64,000 bases of DNA, taken from positions 5,815,420-5,879,419 of the forward strand of contig OX030961.1 in NCBI GenBank assembly GCA_943735955.1. The letters run 5' to 3'. The position numbers and the translations under genes were made by a program. Under the pieces are notes generated by a model. The model was not told the DNA's origin, did not search any database, and saw only the letters and a list, made by a program, of their open reading frames with translations. Position 1 is the first letter of the stretch. Each line of letters opens with the position of its first letter. The DNA comes from Piscicola geometra. Taxonomy: Eukaryota; Annelida; Clitellata; Hirudinida; Piscicolidae. Below are positions 1-36,961 of the stretch, piece after piece.

Positions 1-55
1 AGTTCACATCATTGAATTGAAGCACCAGTCTTCAACACCATCTTTCACGTTACAG

Positions 56-3000
56 GTGCTGAGGGCTTGTGACCTGGTGGCGAAGGACTTTTCAGGCACC
101 TCTGACCCCTACGTCAAAATCATGTTGCTGCCCGACAAGAAGAGGAAACTGACGACCAACGTGAAAAGGAAAAACCTCAACCCCAGATGGAACGAGGTGT
201 TTGCCTTCGAAGGTGCGAGGGTGTGCATGTGTTTGTGAGAGGTTTGAAAGGTGATTGGAAAGTTTTGTTAGGCAATACGCAAGATGCTTTTGTGAGAATG
301 CTCTTGGACGTGGAATGAGAGTGCAGCTCATGAAATTTGTTTGGCAGAAGTGTGATTTATTGAGGCATCAAAAGTTTTTTTTCATGTAAAAAAAAGAGCT
401 TTTTTCGTGGCTACTTGGTTTCTTGTAGTTATTTAGTCTAAAACCATATTTTTTATTTTTTTGTGGTGAATTTGTATAACATAGTGACTTTTATTTAACA
501 TTAATTCAATTTTATTATGAAATATTGATTCACTATAAAGGTTTCAGTGCTTTTCACTGTTTTCGCGACGATTCTTTCATAAGATTTTTTGTGTCTTCTA
601 CAAAAGTGATGTTTATCCGCTCTAGGATTTATGAAGTAATCTTAATAAATAATAACGGTAAAGGGTTCAATTGTTTGAGATGATACAAGGAGATTTATCT
701 GTAAACGTTTTGATTGGCAAGTAGGTTTAAAATATGAAGTGAATCATATCATAGTTACAAAGCCATGTTGAGAATATTCAAAACCTGTACATTGAAAAAC
801 TGGATTCTAAAGTTACAGTGAATGAAATACAATATTTCATTCTAGATTGTTCTTTACATTTTTTTTTCTTCAAATTTTTAACAAAGCCACGGGTGGGGCA
901 AATGGCATATGGAAGTGACAGTTTGAAGAAGGAAATAGTTTAGATTTAAAACGTATAGTGGGAAATTACGAAATACTTTCCAGACAGCATTTGATTCTTT
1001 TTTTCTTTTTTTTCCAAAAGAAAGTCCGTTGGGTTTTCATTCTTTTGGAAGGAGAAAGAATTTATTTTATCTAACGTACTTCTTCATAATATTTTTAAAA
1101 GAGAGTTTTGCGAGTGATGGAGTTGGAAAAATAAAAATTTCACATTTTTATTTATATATAAATGAATTCATTTAATCTTTCTCTTAAAATTTTTTTGTTA
1201 TGTTGACTGAATCTCTAATACATTTTGACGCCGAATTTGAAAGGCACTGCACGCTGGAATAAACACTTCGCATAAAAACTGCCCGCCTCATGTTTTATTC
1301 AAACACTCCACTTTCTTAAATTCTCGTCTCTCCCACTAAAACCACACCTACACCTGCCGTCTTCATTGACCATTCATCCTTTTGCTTTCGCTAGTACATG
1401 CTTCCTTTTTTAATCTTCTTCTCACCATGTACTATTTCAAACCCTTTTATTTACCGCACTTTTCCACCTCTCCTTGCAGGCTTCCCTTACAACAAACTCC
1501 TCAACAAAACGCTCTTCCTGCAGGTCCTCGACTACGACAGGTGCGTCGGTCCATGCTTTGCTGGGTGAATGTACGAGTGGTTGTGTGGTTGGATAGGTAA
1601 ATGAATGAATACATGTTTATATATTTTTTTTCTCCCCCCCCCCCATTTTATATAATACAAAATATTTAATTTCATTTAGTCACTTATATAATTCATGAAG
1701 GTACACATTTCGAAAGATTTAGTGAACACGTGCCTCAAATCCACAATTTCATCCCACAAGCATGACAAAGCCTCCAACAGAAAAAACACGCTACCAGTGA
1801 AATAAAAATGTTCTCGAAATAAAAATTGTGGAAATATTTTACGAACACTCTTCAATTAACTGGTACAGTTGCGAGGGGAAGATAAGCCTTCCGCTGCATG
1901 TAACTCACACATCATGTCAATAACTGATCAAGAAAACTATGAAATGAGCCATAAAAATTGAAAATGAAAGTGAGGCTTTGAAGAAAATTGGGTTTTTGAA
2001 ATAATACTTTTTGAGATATTTTTAACCCATCAGCTTTCATTAGTTTTGCCGACGAATATTTTGTCGCCTTTTCTGAATCGCATAATTAAAGTAAAAATCT
2101 TTAAAAACTTCACACAAAGCACGTTCGAAAAGCAAACCAACGTGCACAAAATCTGAACTCTTTGGCAAACAAAGCATCCTGCATTAAATTCTTTAACGGG
2201 ATTTTTCCCTTTCCACAGATTCAGCAAGGACGACCCGATAGGAGAGGTGTGTCTCCCACTCAGCGACCTGGATCTCTCCTCCACTCAAACCTTCTGGAAG
2301 AATCTGCAACCGTGCAAGAGTCACATGGTATGAGTGGAATTTGAGAGTGGTGGGGGTGAAGTGGGGGGGGGGGGGGGGAATAGTGGCGAATAGACATGAC
2401 AAGTTTTAATTCAGAATTTTTAAATTCTTTTTTATAACTCTAATAAACTTATGGACAGTTGATTTTTTTCCAAACTTTCATCCCTTTTTGTACCTATTTC
2501 ACAGCGAATAATCAGTTTCCAATAGGAACAAAACTTGCGTTTTTCTCTTTCTACTCTCTGCATACAACGGCAAAGGGAGCACGTCATTTGTCTTTTTGCA
2601 TTTGTAATGCATTTTTAATAAGAAACTAATTTTTATTAAATCAAATGCCTATTTTTTACAAAAATTTTAGTGAAATATTTTTATATGATACTGTTATATT
2701 TTATTTTTACGCCTTTTCCACAAAACATTTAAAGCATCTCGAAAATCAAAACACAGAATAAAGCCCATGACTTCAATTTCTTCTAAACACTCCACAAAAC
2801 CACTTTTACTACCTCTAAACCACAAAAACTTCTCACCTGTTTCGATTGCCACGCCATCTCTACCTGTTATACTTTCGACTTTTTTTTTGAAGTTATAAAT
2901 GCATTTAAGCTTATTTAAGAGTTTTACAGAAATTTTTACAAATTGCTTGTAATATTTTTTCATTAATTTTGTAAAGTTGTTGTCACATTTCATAAAATTT

Positions 3001-6000
3001 ATGAATTTTTGAAAGCTTAATATTAATTTATCTTTCGCTTAAAGCGTAGTTTTTCTTTCGAATTGAATTACTCTCGCGTGCTTAAAAGTGGAAGTAATTA
3101 TAACCGAGAAAAAGGAGCTATTAAAAATGAATCAGCTTAATTATCTTCCTTCAACTTTCTTCCATCTATCACCTCTAATGCAACATTCCTATGCCTCACC
3201 CCATCATCTATCATCATCACATAACCTTTTTTATCCACAAAAGCGCTCCAACTCTCCCCCATTCAAAATATTCAAACCCACTCTTTTTTCTTTAAAATCA
3301 TCATTATTCCTCTCCCATCCTCCCATCCTTCACGATTTTTTTCCGACCAGGGCAAGCTGGGTGAGTTGCAGATAGTTCTGAGTTACCACCCCAGCAACAA
3401 ACAACTCAGTGTCAGCATCGTCAGGGCCAGAGACCTCAAGGCGAAGGACATCAATGGACTATCTGGTTTGTTGGATTTTTCAATGGTGGCGGATTAAGAT
3501 GTAATCAGTCAAATCCGTGAATTCGTTTGATCCAACTTTCATCAAAACCTCTTAAACCGTTCATGCATTTTCAACTTCATTTAAGTTTCCTCCTTACACC
3601 CGTTTTGCATTTCTCTTCGCTTTCTCAGCCACTCTTCTTCACCACTCCCATTCCAGGTCGTCCTGTATTTTACTGCTCTGCAAACAATTCAACGGCATTT
3701 TCACTCAGATTTTACGATGATCTTTTTTATTTTCACAGAGCCTAATATTACAACAGCGTATTTTATTGTCCCTAAAAAAACTCTTTTTATTAAAATTATT
3801 GTAAAAATAAATAAAATAAAATCTTTATAAAAATCTTTTTGTTTATTGGAGCTTGTGGATATTTATGCGATTTCAATGAACGAATTCAGAAGCTGGAATT
3901 CTCCTTCCGTGTCTTTAGCTTCAGAACGCTCGTAAAAGAGAACCGTCGAGGGTGATTTAGGGCTCAGCAAAATGATGGCAGGACAGCGACTAAGGCATTG
4001 CAAGGTCACTGGAAAGTGAAAAGATTTATCTAATTTTTTCTCTACATTTATCTTTTTTTATTAAATTATAATTTTCCACAAGATAATTTATTTTTACCCT
4101 TTTGTAATTTTAAAAAACATTTATTAATTGATTATATTATCTTTTTCACTAGTTACCTTGGCTTGACATGGTATAGTTGGGATATTGTAAGTCCTTTGGA
4201 TAGTAGCATTGAGCAGGAACTCTGTGCAGGTTCACCATGAAACACACACAATTCAGCCAGGTCCATCAAAGAAACCAGTTCAATTGAACTCTTCGTGTTT
4301 CTTTAGAGTTTTCACAATTCCTTTTCATTTTCGTCGTCGTCTTTCAACTCTTTTAAAATGCTTTTATCGTAAATTAACGAAAAAAAGTCCAGCGATTCTT
4401 ACATTTTAAATGATAAAATTTGTTAAAAGTTTTAATTAAATTTAAAACAATTGAAGAACAAAATTTATTTTTTTTATTTTCACTCTTAAAAGCTTTCTTA
4501 TGGCGCGAATTGATAGCTTTTTCAAGAGTAAAAGAGTGGACATTTCCGATCTGATTTGCTAGTTTTCGTTTCTTAAAATCTTGTTTTCTTTTTTTGGCAT
4601 TGAAAATAGAGACGCCTCATTAGCAATGCCGGTCGATTTTTCAATCCTTATTAATATTTATAAAAAAATATTCAAAAATTAGAATAGGATAAAAGAAATT
4701 GAATGCCGTTAAATTTTTCTATTTAATTTTGACCCGTTTAGAAGTTATGTCACTTTTAATGCTAACTTTTCATGCATCGAGTTACCATTGCATAACGTTA
4801 AAAATATAGGCGGTGCGCACGGACCCGTGTGGAAGGCATAAAAGTACTATTTTGTACTATAACTTGAGTTTTAAATAATTAAATTTATTCAAACTTTTCA
4901 TGTATATGTATTTTCTAAAAAGAAACAAAGCATTTAAAAAAAAAAGTATTTATCTTCAAAAAACATAAGTTATAGCGTTTTGAAAGACATTATATAGAGA
5001 AAAAAGTACATGGTGTTTTACGGTATTAATTGAAATGAAACCCCTGACAAATTAGTTTCTTTATATTCTTTACAACATTCTATTAGCAATTATAATAATA
5101 GAAAATTTACTATCTTTAATTTTCATTCTAAACCTTTTTCAGAATAAACAGTATTATTATTACTTAATAAACTTTTTGTTCACGATGACATTCATGATTC
5201 TCGTCTCATGAAAATGACATAAATCTGATATTTATCCCTGAAATGTTGTTTTAACTATTAAAAAGATATCCGCGATAGGGTGAAAGTTATAAGCAAAAAA
5301 GTTTCTTTCTTTTTTCAAATAGCAAAATACGTCAGTTTTAAATTTCGTTATCAGTATTTGAGAAGAAAGTTTTTTCAAAAACTTCGCTTCAATACTTTTG
5401 ATCGGTGGCGTTCTTCTATTAGGAGCATTGAGCTGGCTAAGACCTCTTCTATTCGTGTAATTTGCTTGAAAATCGAAAAATCGAAAAATATGAATGGAAC
5501 TTGAAAATAAATATCTAACAAATTCTATTAATTTTTTCCTTTATAAATTTTTCAACATTTCAAGAAACTGAAAATAAGAAATCTAGGATTAAAATCTTCT
5601 TTATAATTGATAAAGAAATTAAATGCTGAGCCCTTCTAGAAACTTCATCCGAAAAGTTCTTTTCGAGAAATAATGAAAATGCCCAGTTATTAAATTTTGT
5701 TAAATAAAAGTTTTAATCAACAGAAACTTTGTTTAAATTGTTCAAACAAACACAGAAACCTCATTAAACGACATTTATTTTCAATTTTCCCAACTTTACG
5801 AGGTCACACTCTCACAATTCCTCACAGACCCGTACGTGAAAGTGTGGTTGATGCAGGAGGGGAGAAAGTTCGAGAAGAAAAAGACACGCACGATCGAGAA
5901 AGACTTGAACCCGCACTTCGACGAGAAGTTCGTCTTCGAAGTGCCCTACGAAAAGGTGTCTTTCCAGTCTGCAACCTCCACTCCATTCCATCCAACAAGC

Positions 6001-6290
6001 ATCCCTCACTTCTTTCTCAACCAATCAATCAAACAAATTTTTATAGCGCTTTTTAATAAACTCAAGATCACCACAAACATTACATTCCCTCCCCCAATCC
6101 TCCAAAGGTGCGGGTGACTTCGTTGCTGATCACCGTAGTCGACTTCGACCGCATGGGTCGGAACGAGCAGATCGGGCAGGTGCTGTTGGGCAGCAAGAGT
6201 GGCCCGATGGAGGTGCGCCACTGGAACGAGATGTTCTCGAAGCCTCGACAGGAGGTGTCGCAGTGGCATATCCTCAAGGACTTCGGATGA
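56..6290 (+). CDS. Synaptotagmin-7-like protein, C2A and C2B domains (5' part missing)
   Basis: This is the C-terminal 250 codons of a synaptotagmin, a Ca2+-sensing membrane-trafficking protein. Exons that join in phase are 56-212, 1480-1540, 2219-2327, 3351-3465, 5828-5955 and 6108-6290 (TGA at 6288-6290). C2A reads [13 protein letters not shown], then [12 protein letters not shown], then [13 protein letters not shown], so the five loop Asp positions that bind Ca2+ are present. C2B reads [16 protein letters not shown], then [19 protein letters not shown], then [14 protein letters not shown]. Its fifth ligand position is Glu rather than Asp. The protein ends with the synaptotagmin WHxL motif (QWHILKDFG). 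The match is closest to Syt7 among the family members I know, especially in the C2A polybasic stretch, but Syt3/6/9/10 relatives cannot be excluded. The transmembrane exon and linker are off the left edge. The first exon boundary (acceptor TTACAG at 50-55) is inferred. Confidence 0.92.
213..5827 (+). other. Introns of the synaptotagmin gene
   Basis: The four introns at 213-1479, 1541-2218, 2328-3350 and 3466-5827 are AT-rich with long A and T runs. I see no conserved coding matter, RNA gene or large tandem repeat in them. There is a short C/G homopolymer at about 1636-1644 and another at 2363-2379. The fifth intron (5956-6107) carries the SINE-tail-like sequence listed separately. Confidence 0.7.
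6024..6052 (-). repeat. SINE 3'-tail fragment in synaptotagmin intron 5
   Basis: On the minus strand this reads AAAAAGCGCTATAAAAATTT followed by a GATT-type tail. The same AGCGCTATA-AAATTT core with a short tandem tail recurs at about 51005-51045 (+), and a related one at about 14692-14735 (-). This is the form of the 3' end of tRNA-derived SINEs in many marine invertebrates. Only the tail is visible here, with no head or target duplication. Confidence 0.4.
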
Positions 6291-7899
6291 AGTGGTTGGT
6301 GTGGTGGGAGGGAGAGTGGATGGAGATTATGTGGTGTATAGAAGAAAACTTGTTTTTAAAAACTGTGACTTGCATAAATAGAAAAACTTTGAAATTTTTG
6401 AAAACAGTTTTGAGTCATTAAAACGTAAGCTTATTTCACGCCAACTGAATGGAGTCTCACGAAATGTTTCAGTGGAGAATATTTCCTAAACATGTTTTCT
6501 GTGTTGATATTCAAAGTGGGCTTCACGTAGGAGCTTGCATGTAAGCATGGTGACATTGAAATTTGTTGGTCGATGGTTTTAAGCGTAGAGGGTGATTCCT
6601 TTGCAAGCGTTCTAGCCCCATTGTTAACTCTCACATTCATATCAACGTCGTTTCATTATGCACTCTCAGCCATTCTCAAAGCTTTCTTGTTGTTTTCTTC
6701 TTGAGCCATTACGAGAGTATAATCTGCTTTCCGAGGCATTAAGAGAGGCAGAGAGAATGATTGATAGGCTTTATTGTACAAGCTCATTGTGCATAAGGAA
6801 TATGTCTTCGTAATTGAAGAATCTACCCATCCGGAAGGGTTTAATTTGAACTTGCGGCAAAACTCCATTTGAATTTATTTGTTTAAACATTTATTTTGCA
6901 TATTTAATAGACTAGAATGCGCTAAAAACATTTATGAGTAATTTATTTTCTCTTCTCTCACGTGAAAACTTGTCAGTAATTTCTGCGTGTACCAGAGGAC
7001 TCGTCACAAAAGCATTCACTGTACACGCCATAATGCTAACAAATGTCGACAAACACAAAAACTCCGAGACACTTGGTTGAAAGGCAATTCTGCTTGAAGC
7101 ACAGTGATAAACACTTGATCCGAGTAAAGCAGCTTCAATTCGTCGAATGTATTTCTTGCAGCACTCTTCGCCAACTTCCCGTTCGTATGCTCTCTCGTGA
7201 ATTTATTTATCGTGCGTCACTTTCTTTTTTTGGCGGGTAGGCCCACTAAACCTTTAAAGTCGTCGGTTCCTGTGGGATGACGTGGTGACAGAATGCCTAA
7301 TGGCGGTTTGATGTATGCGCTGGAATGCGGTGAGTTGCATGGAACGTCTGTTTTCTGCTGCTGCCGCTGGAGTATGGAAATGAATGGCCTCTGCGAAAGC
7401 GTTTGATCGATGCCTTCGTTATTGCGCTGCAGGAAGGCTGCGTCGTGACAGGAAGCTGTTTGCCCCTTGATGTGTGGTCGCTTGCTAACTATTTCGATTT
7501 TAAAGTTTAGGTTTTTTGAATTCGATTTTTATTTGAAATTTATTTTTGCAGCGGATAATTCATATTCTAGCGTAACCTTTTAAAACTCCTCTTTATTGAC
7601 ATTCATAAGCTATCTGTCTCCTTTCAAGGAATACGAATGAGCGCATATATTTATTTTGTAAGTCTCAACTATTTTTCGCCTATCTCTGCGTACATCAAAC
7701 CTGGATATGATAACAACGTCAAATGGTCTCAATGGAGTCTCAACTGCCCCAACTGCATGCTTCATTGTTGCTGTTCTTGGCACCGTTGTCGAAGGTAACT
7801 CGCTTGTCGAACGTCGACTCAATAAACTTGCGAACTCTTTTGGTCGCATTGATGAACGCTTGAAGGGGTGAATGGGTTGTATGCTTGCATGTATGGAGG
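6291..7899. other. Intergenic region, 3' of synaptotagmin
   Basis: This is non-coding sequence between convergently arranged genes. The first part must contain the synaptotagmin 3' UTR, but I see no clear AATAAA close to the stop codon. The short open frames here show no recognisable domain. The region 7000-7500 is less AT-rich than its surroundings but gives no protein match I recognise. Confidence 0.5.
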
Positions 7900-8160
7900 G
7901 ATGAATTCATGGATGGAGGGATGAATTCATGGATGGATGGATCAATTCATGGATGGAGGGATGAATTCATGGATGGATGGATCAATTCATGGATGGATGG
8001 ATGAATTCATGGATGGATGGATCAATTCATGGATGGATGGATCAATTCATGGATGGATGGATCAATTCATGGATGGATGGATCAATTCATGGATGGATGG
8101 ATCAATTCATGGATGGATGGATGAATTCAAGGATGGATGGATGAATTCATGAATAGATGA
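7900..8160. repeat. 20-bp minisatellite (ATGGATGGATSAATTC type)
   Basis: Roughly a dozen tandem units of 20 bp alternate between GGATGGATGGATCAATTCAT and variants with GATGAATTC. The shorter internal GGAT periodicity suggests it grew from a tetranucleotide repeat. It lies between the convergent 3' ends of the synaptotagmin and UTP20 genes. The open frame across it ([11 protein letters not shown] repeats) is a by-product of the repeat. Confidence 0.9.
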
Positions 8161-8786
8161 ATGCTTTCATGTATGGGTGAATGGATGGTTTTCTGGATGC
8201 ATGTATGGATAAATAAATTGATGCGTATATCTCTGGAGGAATCTTTTCATAGATGCGTTGAGAAAGCGGAAAAGTGGCGTCACTCCCTGATGGCATTGGC
8301 AATTACTCTAGTGTTATAACATAGACTTCTTAATATTATGAAGTCCATGGTTAATTAGCTACTAGTCTTATATGAATCTCAAAACTCTACACAAACCTGT
8401 AAAAAATAACATCCAAAAAAACCTCAATTTTGAGTTAAAAGGCTATTTATTCTGGAGGGCATGAATGATGCTTTGATGACACCTTCGACGAGAGGTCACG
8501 TACAGTAACTGTCCATCGACTGAGACCTTCAAACACCATTGTCACTCACAACTCGTGCTGTGAATGAAAAGTATTTTTTTCTTCCCTTAAAGAACGTCAT
8601 TGTAGTGTCACTAAGAGATCGTTGAGATAAGAAGTGTTGTTTAAACGCAACGACGTAAATATACATATTTTGAAAAATTTTACTTTATTTTAAAAAAATA
8701 TTTTTTTATTTCATCAAAAATTAAAAAGTAGATGATTAAAACTCGAAGAAATAATTAAAATGGTGCTAGGTCGAACAACGTCCAAG
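8161..8786. other. Intergenic region downstream of UTP20
   Basis: AT-rich non-coding sequence that should contain the UTP20 3' UTR (minus strand). Apart from possible polyadenylation signals I see no feature in it. Confidence 0.5.
8705..8710 (-). promoter_or_regulatory. Candidate UTP20 polyadenylation signal
   Basis: AATAAA on the minus strand about 77 nt after the UTP20 stop codon. A second AATAAA follows at 8684-8689. Both are suitable in position, but the surroundings are very AT-rich, so chance matches are expected. Confidence 0.45.
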
Positions 8787-33729
<24,943 letters not shown>

Positions 33730-34794
33730 TTTTGTGATTGATAACTTAATAACTAACACGCTTTTGAACTAAAAAGTAGATTCCAGTTTGTATGCTTCTA
33801 GTTTCTTTGCACGAAGTAATTATTTTTTTCAACAACATAAATTGGAAATATTCACCAAAATGTTAAATTTATATTAAAAATTGAAATATCATTAATTACT
33901 TTATATATATATAAATTTCAGAAAAACGTTCACCTCCACAACTCTGCATTCGGTATTACTAATATCTTCGGCGTTTGTGTTAAAACTTCATAAAAGCTGC
34001 TGTTTAATTGTAAAATTGGGTAAAGTGCATGAAATGTTTTTTTGATCAATTTTGCATTTATTATTTTTACTCATTCTTAGTTTTAGCACTCAATGATCGA
34101 TGAACTATATATATCCAGATGATAATATATAATACTGAATTTAAAGTAGTTTAAAAGATTAAAATAAATTGAAATCAAATATGATATAAATTAAGCATGT
34201 TAATATGTATTATTATGTTTTGTTAACGAAATGAATATTGGTCTGAACCGCCAAAAATAAATTGGTTAAATACGTTTATAATCAATATATATATTATTTT
34301 GAAATTTATCTAATTAATTTCACTTGTTGTCAAAAAGAAAAATAATTAAATTTTTATCCACAAAATTGCCATTATAGTTGTCCAACTTTAATTATATTTG
34401 CATACAATGATTGCAAATTAAATTCATATTTAATTAAAATATATAAATATGCAACAATAATTAAAGTTCATAAAGATAGATATGAAAGAAAATCATATCA
34501 TATGTATTTAAATTAATATTCATTTGGGTTTAGAACATCTTAATTTTCAGTTGTCAACCGAGTTTAAACTCTTGAGTTGAAATGTCTGTCAAAAAATTTA
34601 AAATTAACCTGTGTAGTAATATATGTATTAAGGCGTTAAATGGGCGTGTGTAAGTTTACCTGATTATGTTTATAATTTCTATTTTTAGTTTTATATAAAA
34701 ATTAAATAAATTTAATATAACATATTTTCAAAATCACATCTTTGCTTATTTTAAACATATGGGCTAAAAACTAAATATCAAAAATTTTTAAACA
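33730..34794. promoter_or_regulatory. Divergent intergenic region between UTP20 and SRRT
   Basis: The start codons of UTP20 (minus, 33729) and SRRT (plus, 34795) are 1,065 bp apart and point away from each other. The region is very AT-rich and without repeats, in contrast to both gene bodies. It must hold both 5' UTRs and at least part of both promoters. I could not identify specific factor sites, a TATA box with confidence, or a CpG-rich core. Confidence 0.55.
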
Positions 34795-36838
34795 ATGGCA
34801 GACGCCATGTCGACAAGCAGTGTGGAGGATGAGGGCCAGAAGGATGGAATGAGGGATAAGTTCAGAGGGGAGAAGAATGAGGGAGGACATGCCAGCAGTG
34901 GGTGAGTGTTTCTGTGTGTGTGTGTGTTAGAGGTCGGACCGGGTACCCGATTTGACCGGGTACCCGCGGGAATGGGAATGAAAATTAATTTCGGGACGGG
35001 AAAAGTCGGGAACCGGGAATAGGTTTTCGGGACGGGAACGGGAATCGAAATTCAAATCGGGAACGTGAAAAGACGGGAACGGGAATCAACTTTTAAATCG
35101 GGAACGGGAAAAACGGGAATAACAGTTATTGGGTTTGGATTCTTTAACAATGTTTTTTCAGCAAACTTCTAAGTATGGAAATCTTTATTACATCGATACT
35201 CCTTACTTGAAATAAGTATTAAATGCAATAGAAATGTATAACGAAGCCACCATTGCCAATGTCAAAATCTCCAACACTACATTTGAAGTTGTTATGGTGA
35301 GTCCAAAGATTAGGGAGATCAGAAAAAATGGGTGATTATGAAAACTTTTCAGATGAAATCAAAAATGTCAGTTAAATTATTTTACTTTTATAAATTAATA
35401 CTTTGAATTCGAATGATTAATTTCCAAATTATTGCTCAGTTGATCATTTCGACAAAAGAAAAGATGCCATTGATCTTATTCCTATGACAGCATGTCTGTT
35501 GCATCCCCAGTATGAAAGAATAATTGGAAAAAAGTTTGGGATAGAAAAGAAATGAGAACTAAGACTTTCATTAGAGAAAATTTAATTCTATCTGTATAGC
35601 CAGACCAAGCTGCAGTGCCGTTGAGAAAAAAATCAAATGATGGTTATTTATACCTATTATGTTTGTTTTTATAATGTAAAAATTATAATAAAATTATTAT
35701 ACTATCAAATTATACGAATGATTTTATATTTGCAGTTGTGGAGAATAAAAATGTTGTCAAAAAAATATTTCTAACATTATTGAAGAATTAATAATAATGA
35801 ACGAAGAAGAAAATTCAGAAGAGGATGAATTGTACAAATATTCACAATTACGTCACTAACAAATTGAAGATTATAAAGATGTTTTATTTTATTGGAGTAA
35901 AATGAGCAATTTTAAAATACTACAAAATGTAGCCAAAATTTTGTTTAGTATATCTGCAAGTTATATTCCCTGTGAACGGAATTTTTCAATATGTGGTCGT
36001 TTAACTTCAGACCCAAAATCATCTCATTTGAAAGCTGAAACTCTTAACGGTTTAACCCGTGTGAAAAGCAATAAAGACTTGATTGAATTAGTCAAAAACA
36101 ATTACTAACTTCAATACTTTCATTTCAATAAATATTTGAAATTTAAATCGTGTTTTTTTAATTTTGTTAAAAGAAATATTCTCTGACTTTCAAATAATAA
36201 ATTTTAAGAAATGTTAGAACTAGCAAGTTTGGGACCAGTGAAAACGATAGCGAAAATGAATAAATAAATAAAAGTTTCGGGAACGGGTCGGGACCGGGAA
36301 TCGAGTAGCGGGAACGGGACGGGACGGGGATCAAAATTCTGATGTCCCATCGGGAACGGGACGGGACGGGAAAACAAATTTCTGGAACGGGACGGGACGG
36401 GAATGAAAATTTTGATGTCCCATCGGGAACGGGTCGGGACGGGAAAACAAATTTCGGGAACGGGACGGGACCGGGAATGAAAAATCGTCCATGTCCGACC
36501 TCTAGTGTGTGTGTGTGTGTGTGTGTAAATTACCATTAAATACTAACCCTTCCAGAAGCTCCAGATCTGCTTATGAGCCATCAAACAAGAAGTTCAAGAG
36601 AGACTGGTGTGTTTATATGCATCCTATGAGGGTGAAGAGAATGATAGTGTTGATGATGATGATGATGAGGGTGACAATGATGATGATTAGGATGATTCAT
36701 TAATCCATTTCTTTCACCAATTCCAGGCCCAACCGCTCCTACACCATGATGACCTCATACGTTCCTCCTAACAAGAACAACAACTTGAAGTAGTAGTAGT
36801 AGTACTAGAAGTAGTAGTAGTAGTAGTAGTAGAAGTAA

Positions 36839-36871
<33 letters not shown>

Positions 36872-36921
36872 AAGTAGTAGTAGTAGAAGTAGTAGTAGTA
36901 GAAGTAGTAGTAGTAGTAGTA

Positions 36922-36961
<40 letters not shown>

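Noticed and set aside
5697..6056. 119-codon plus-strand frame overlapping synaptotagmin exon 5
   Set aside because: It is a wrong frame over the exon. The C2B frame at 5828-5955 is the one that joins exons 4 and 6 and matches the family.
35880..36110. Possibility that the hAT frames are a domesticated host gene or alternative SRRT exon
   Set aside because: The frame is confined to an element with intact termini and target duplications, occurs in two near-identical copies and has no in-phase splice link to SRRT exons 1 and 2.
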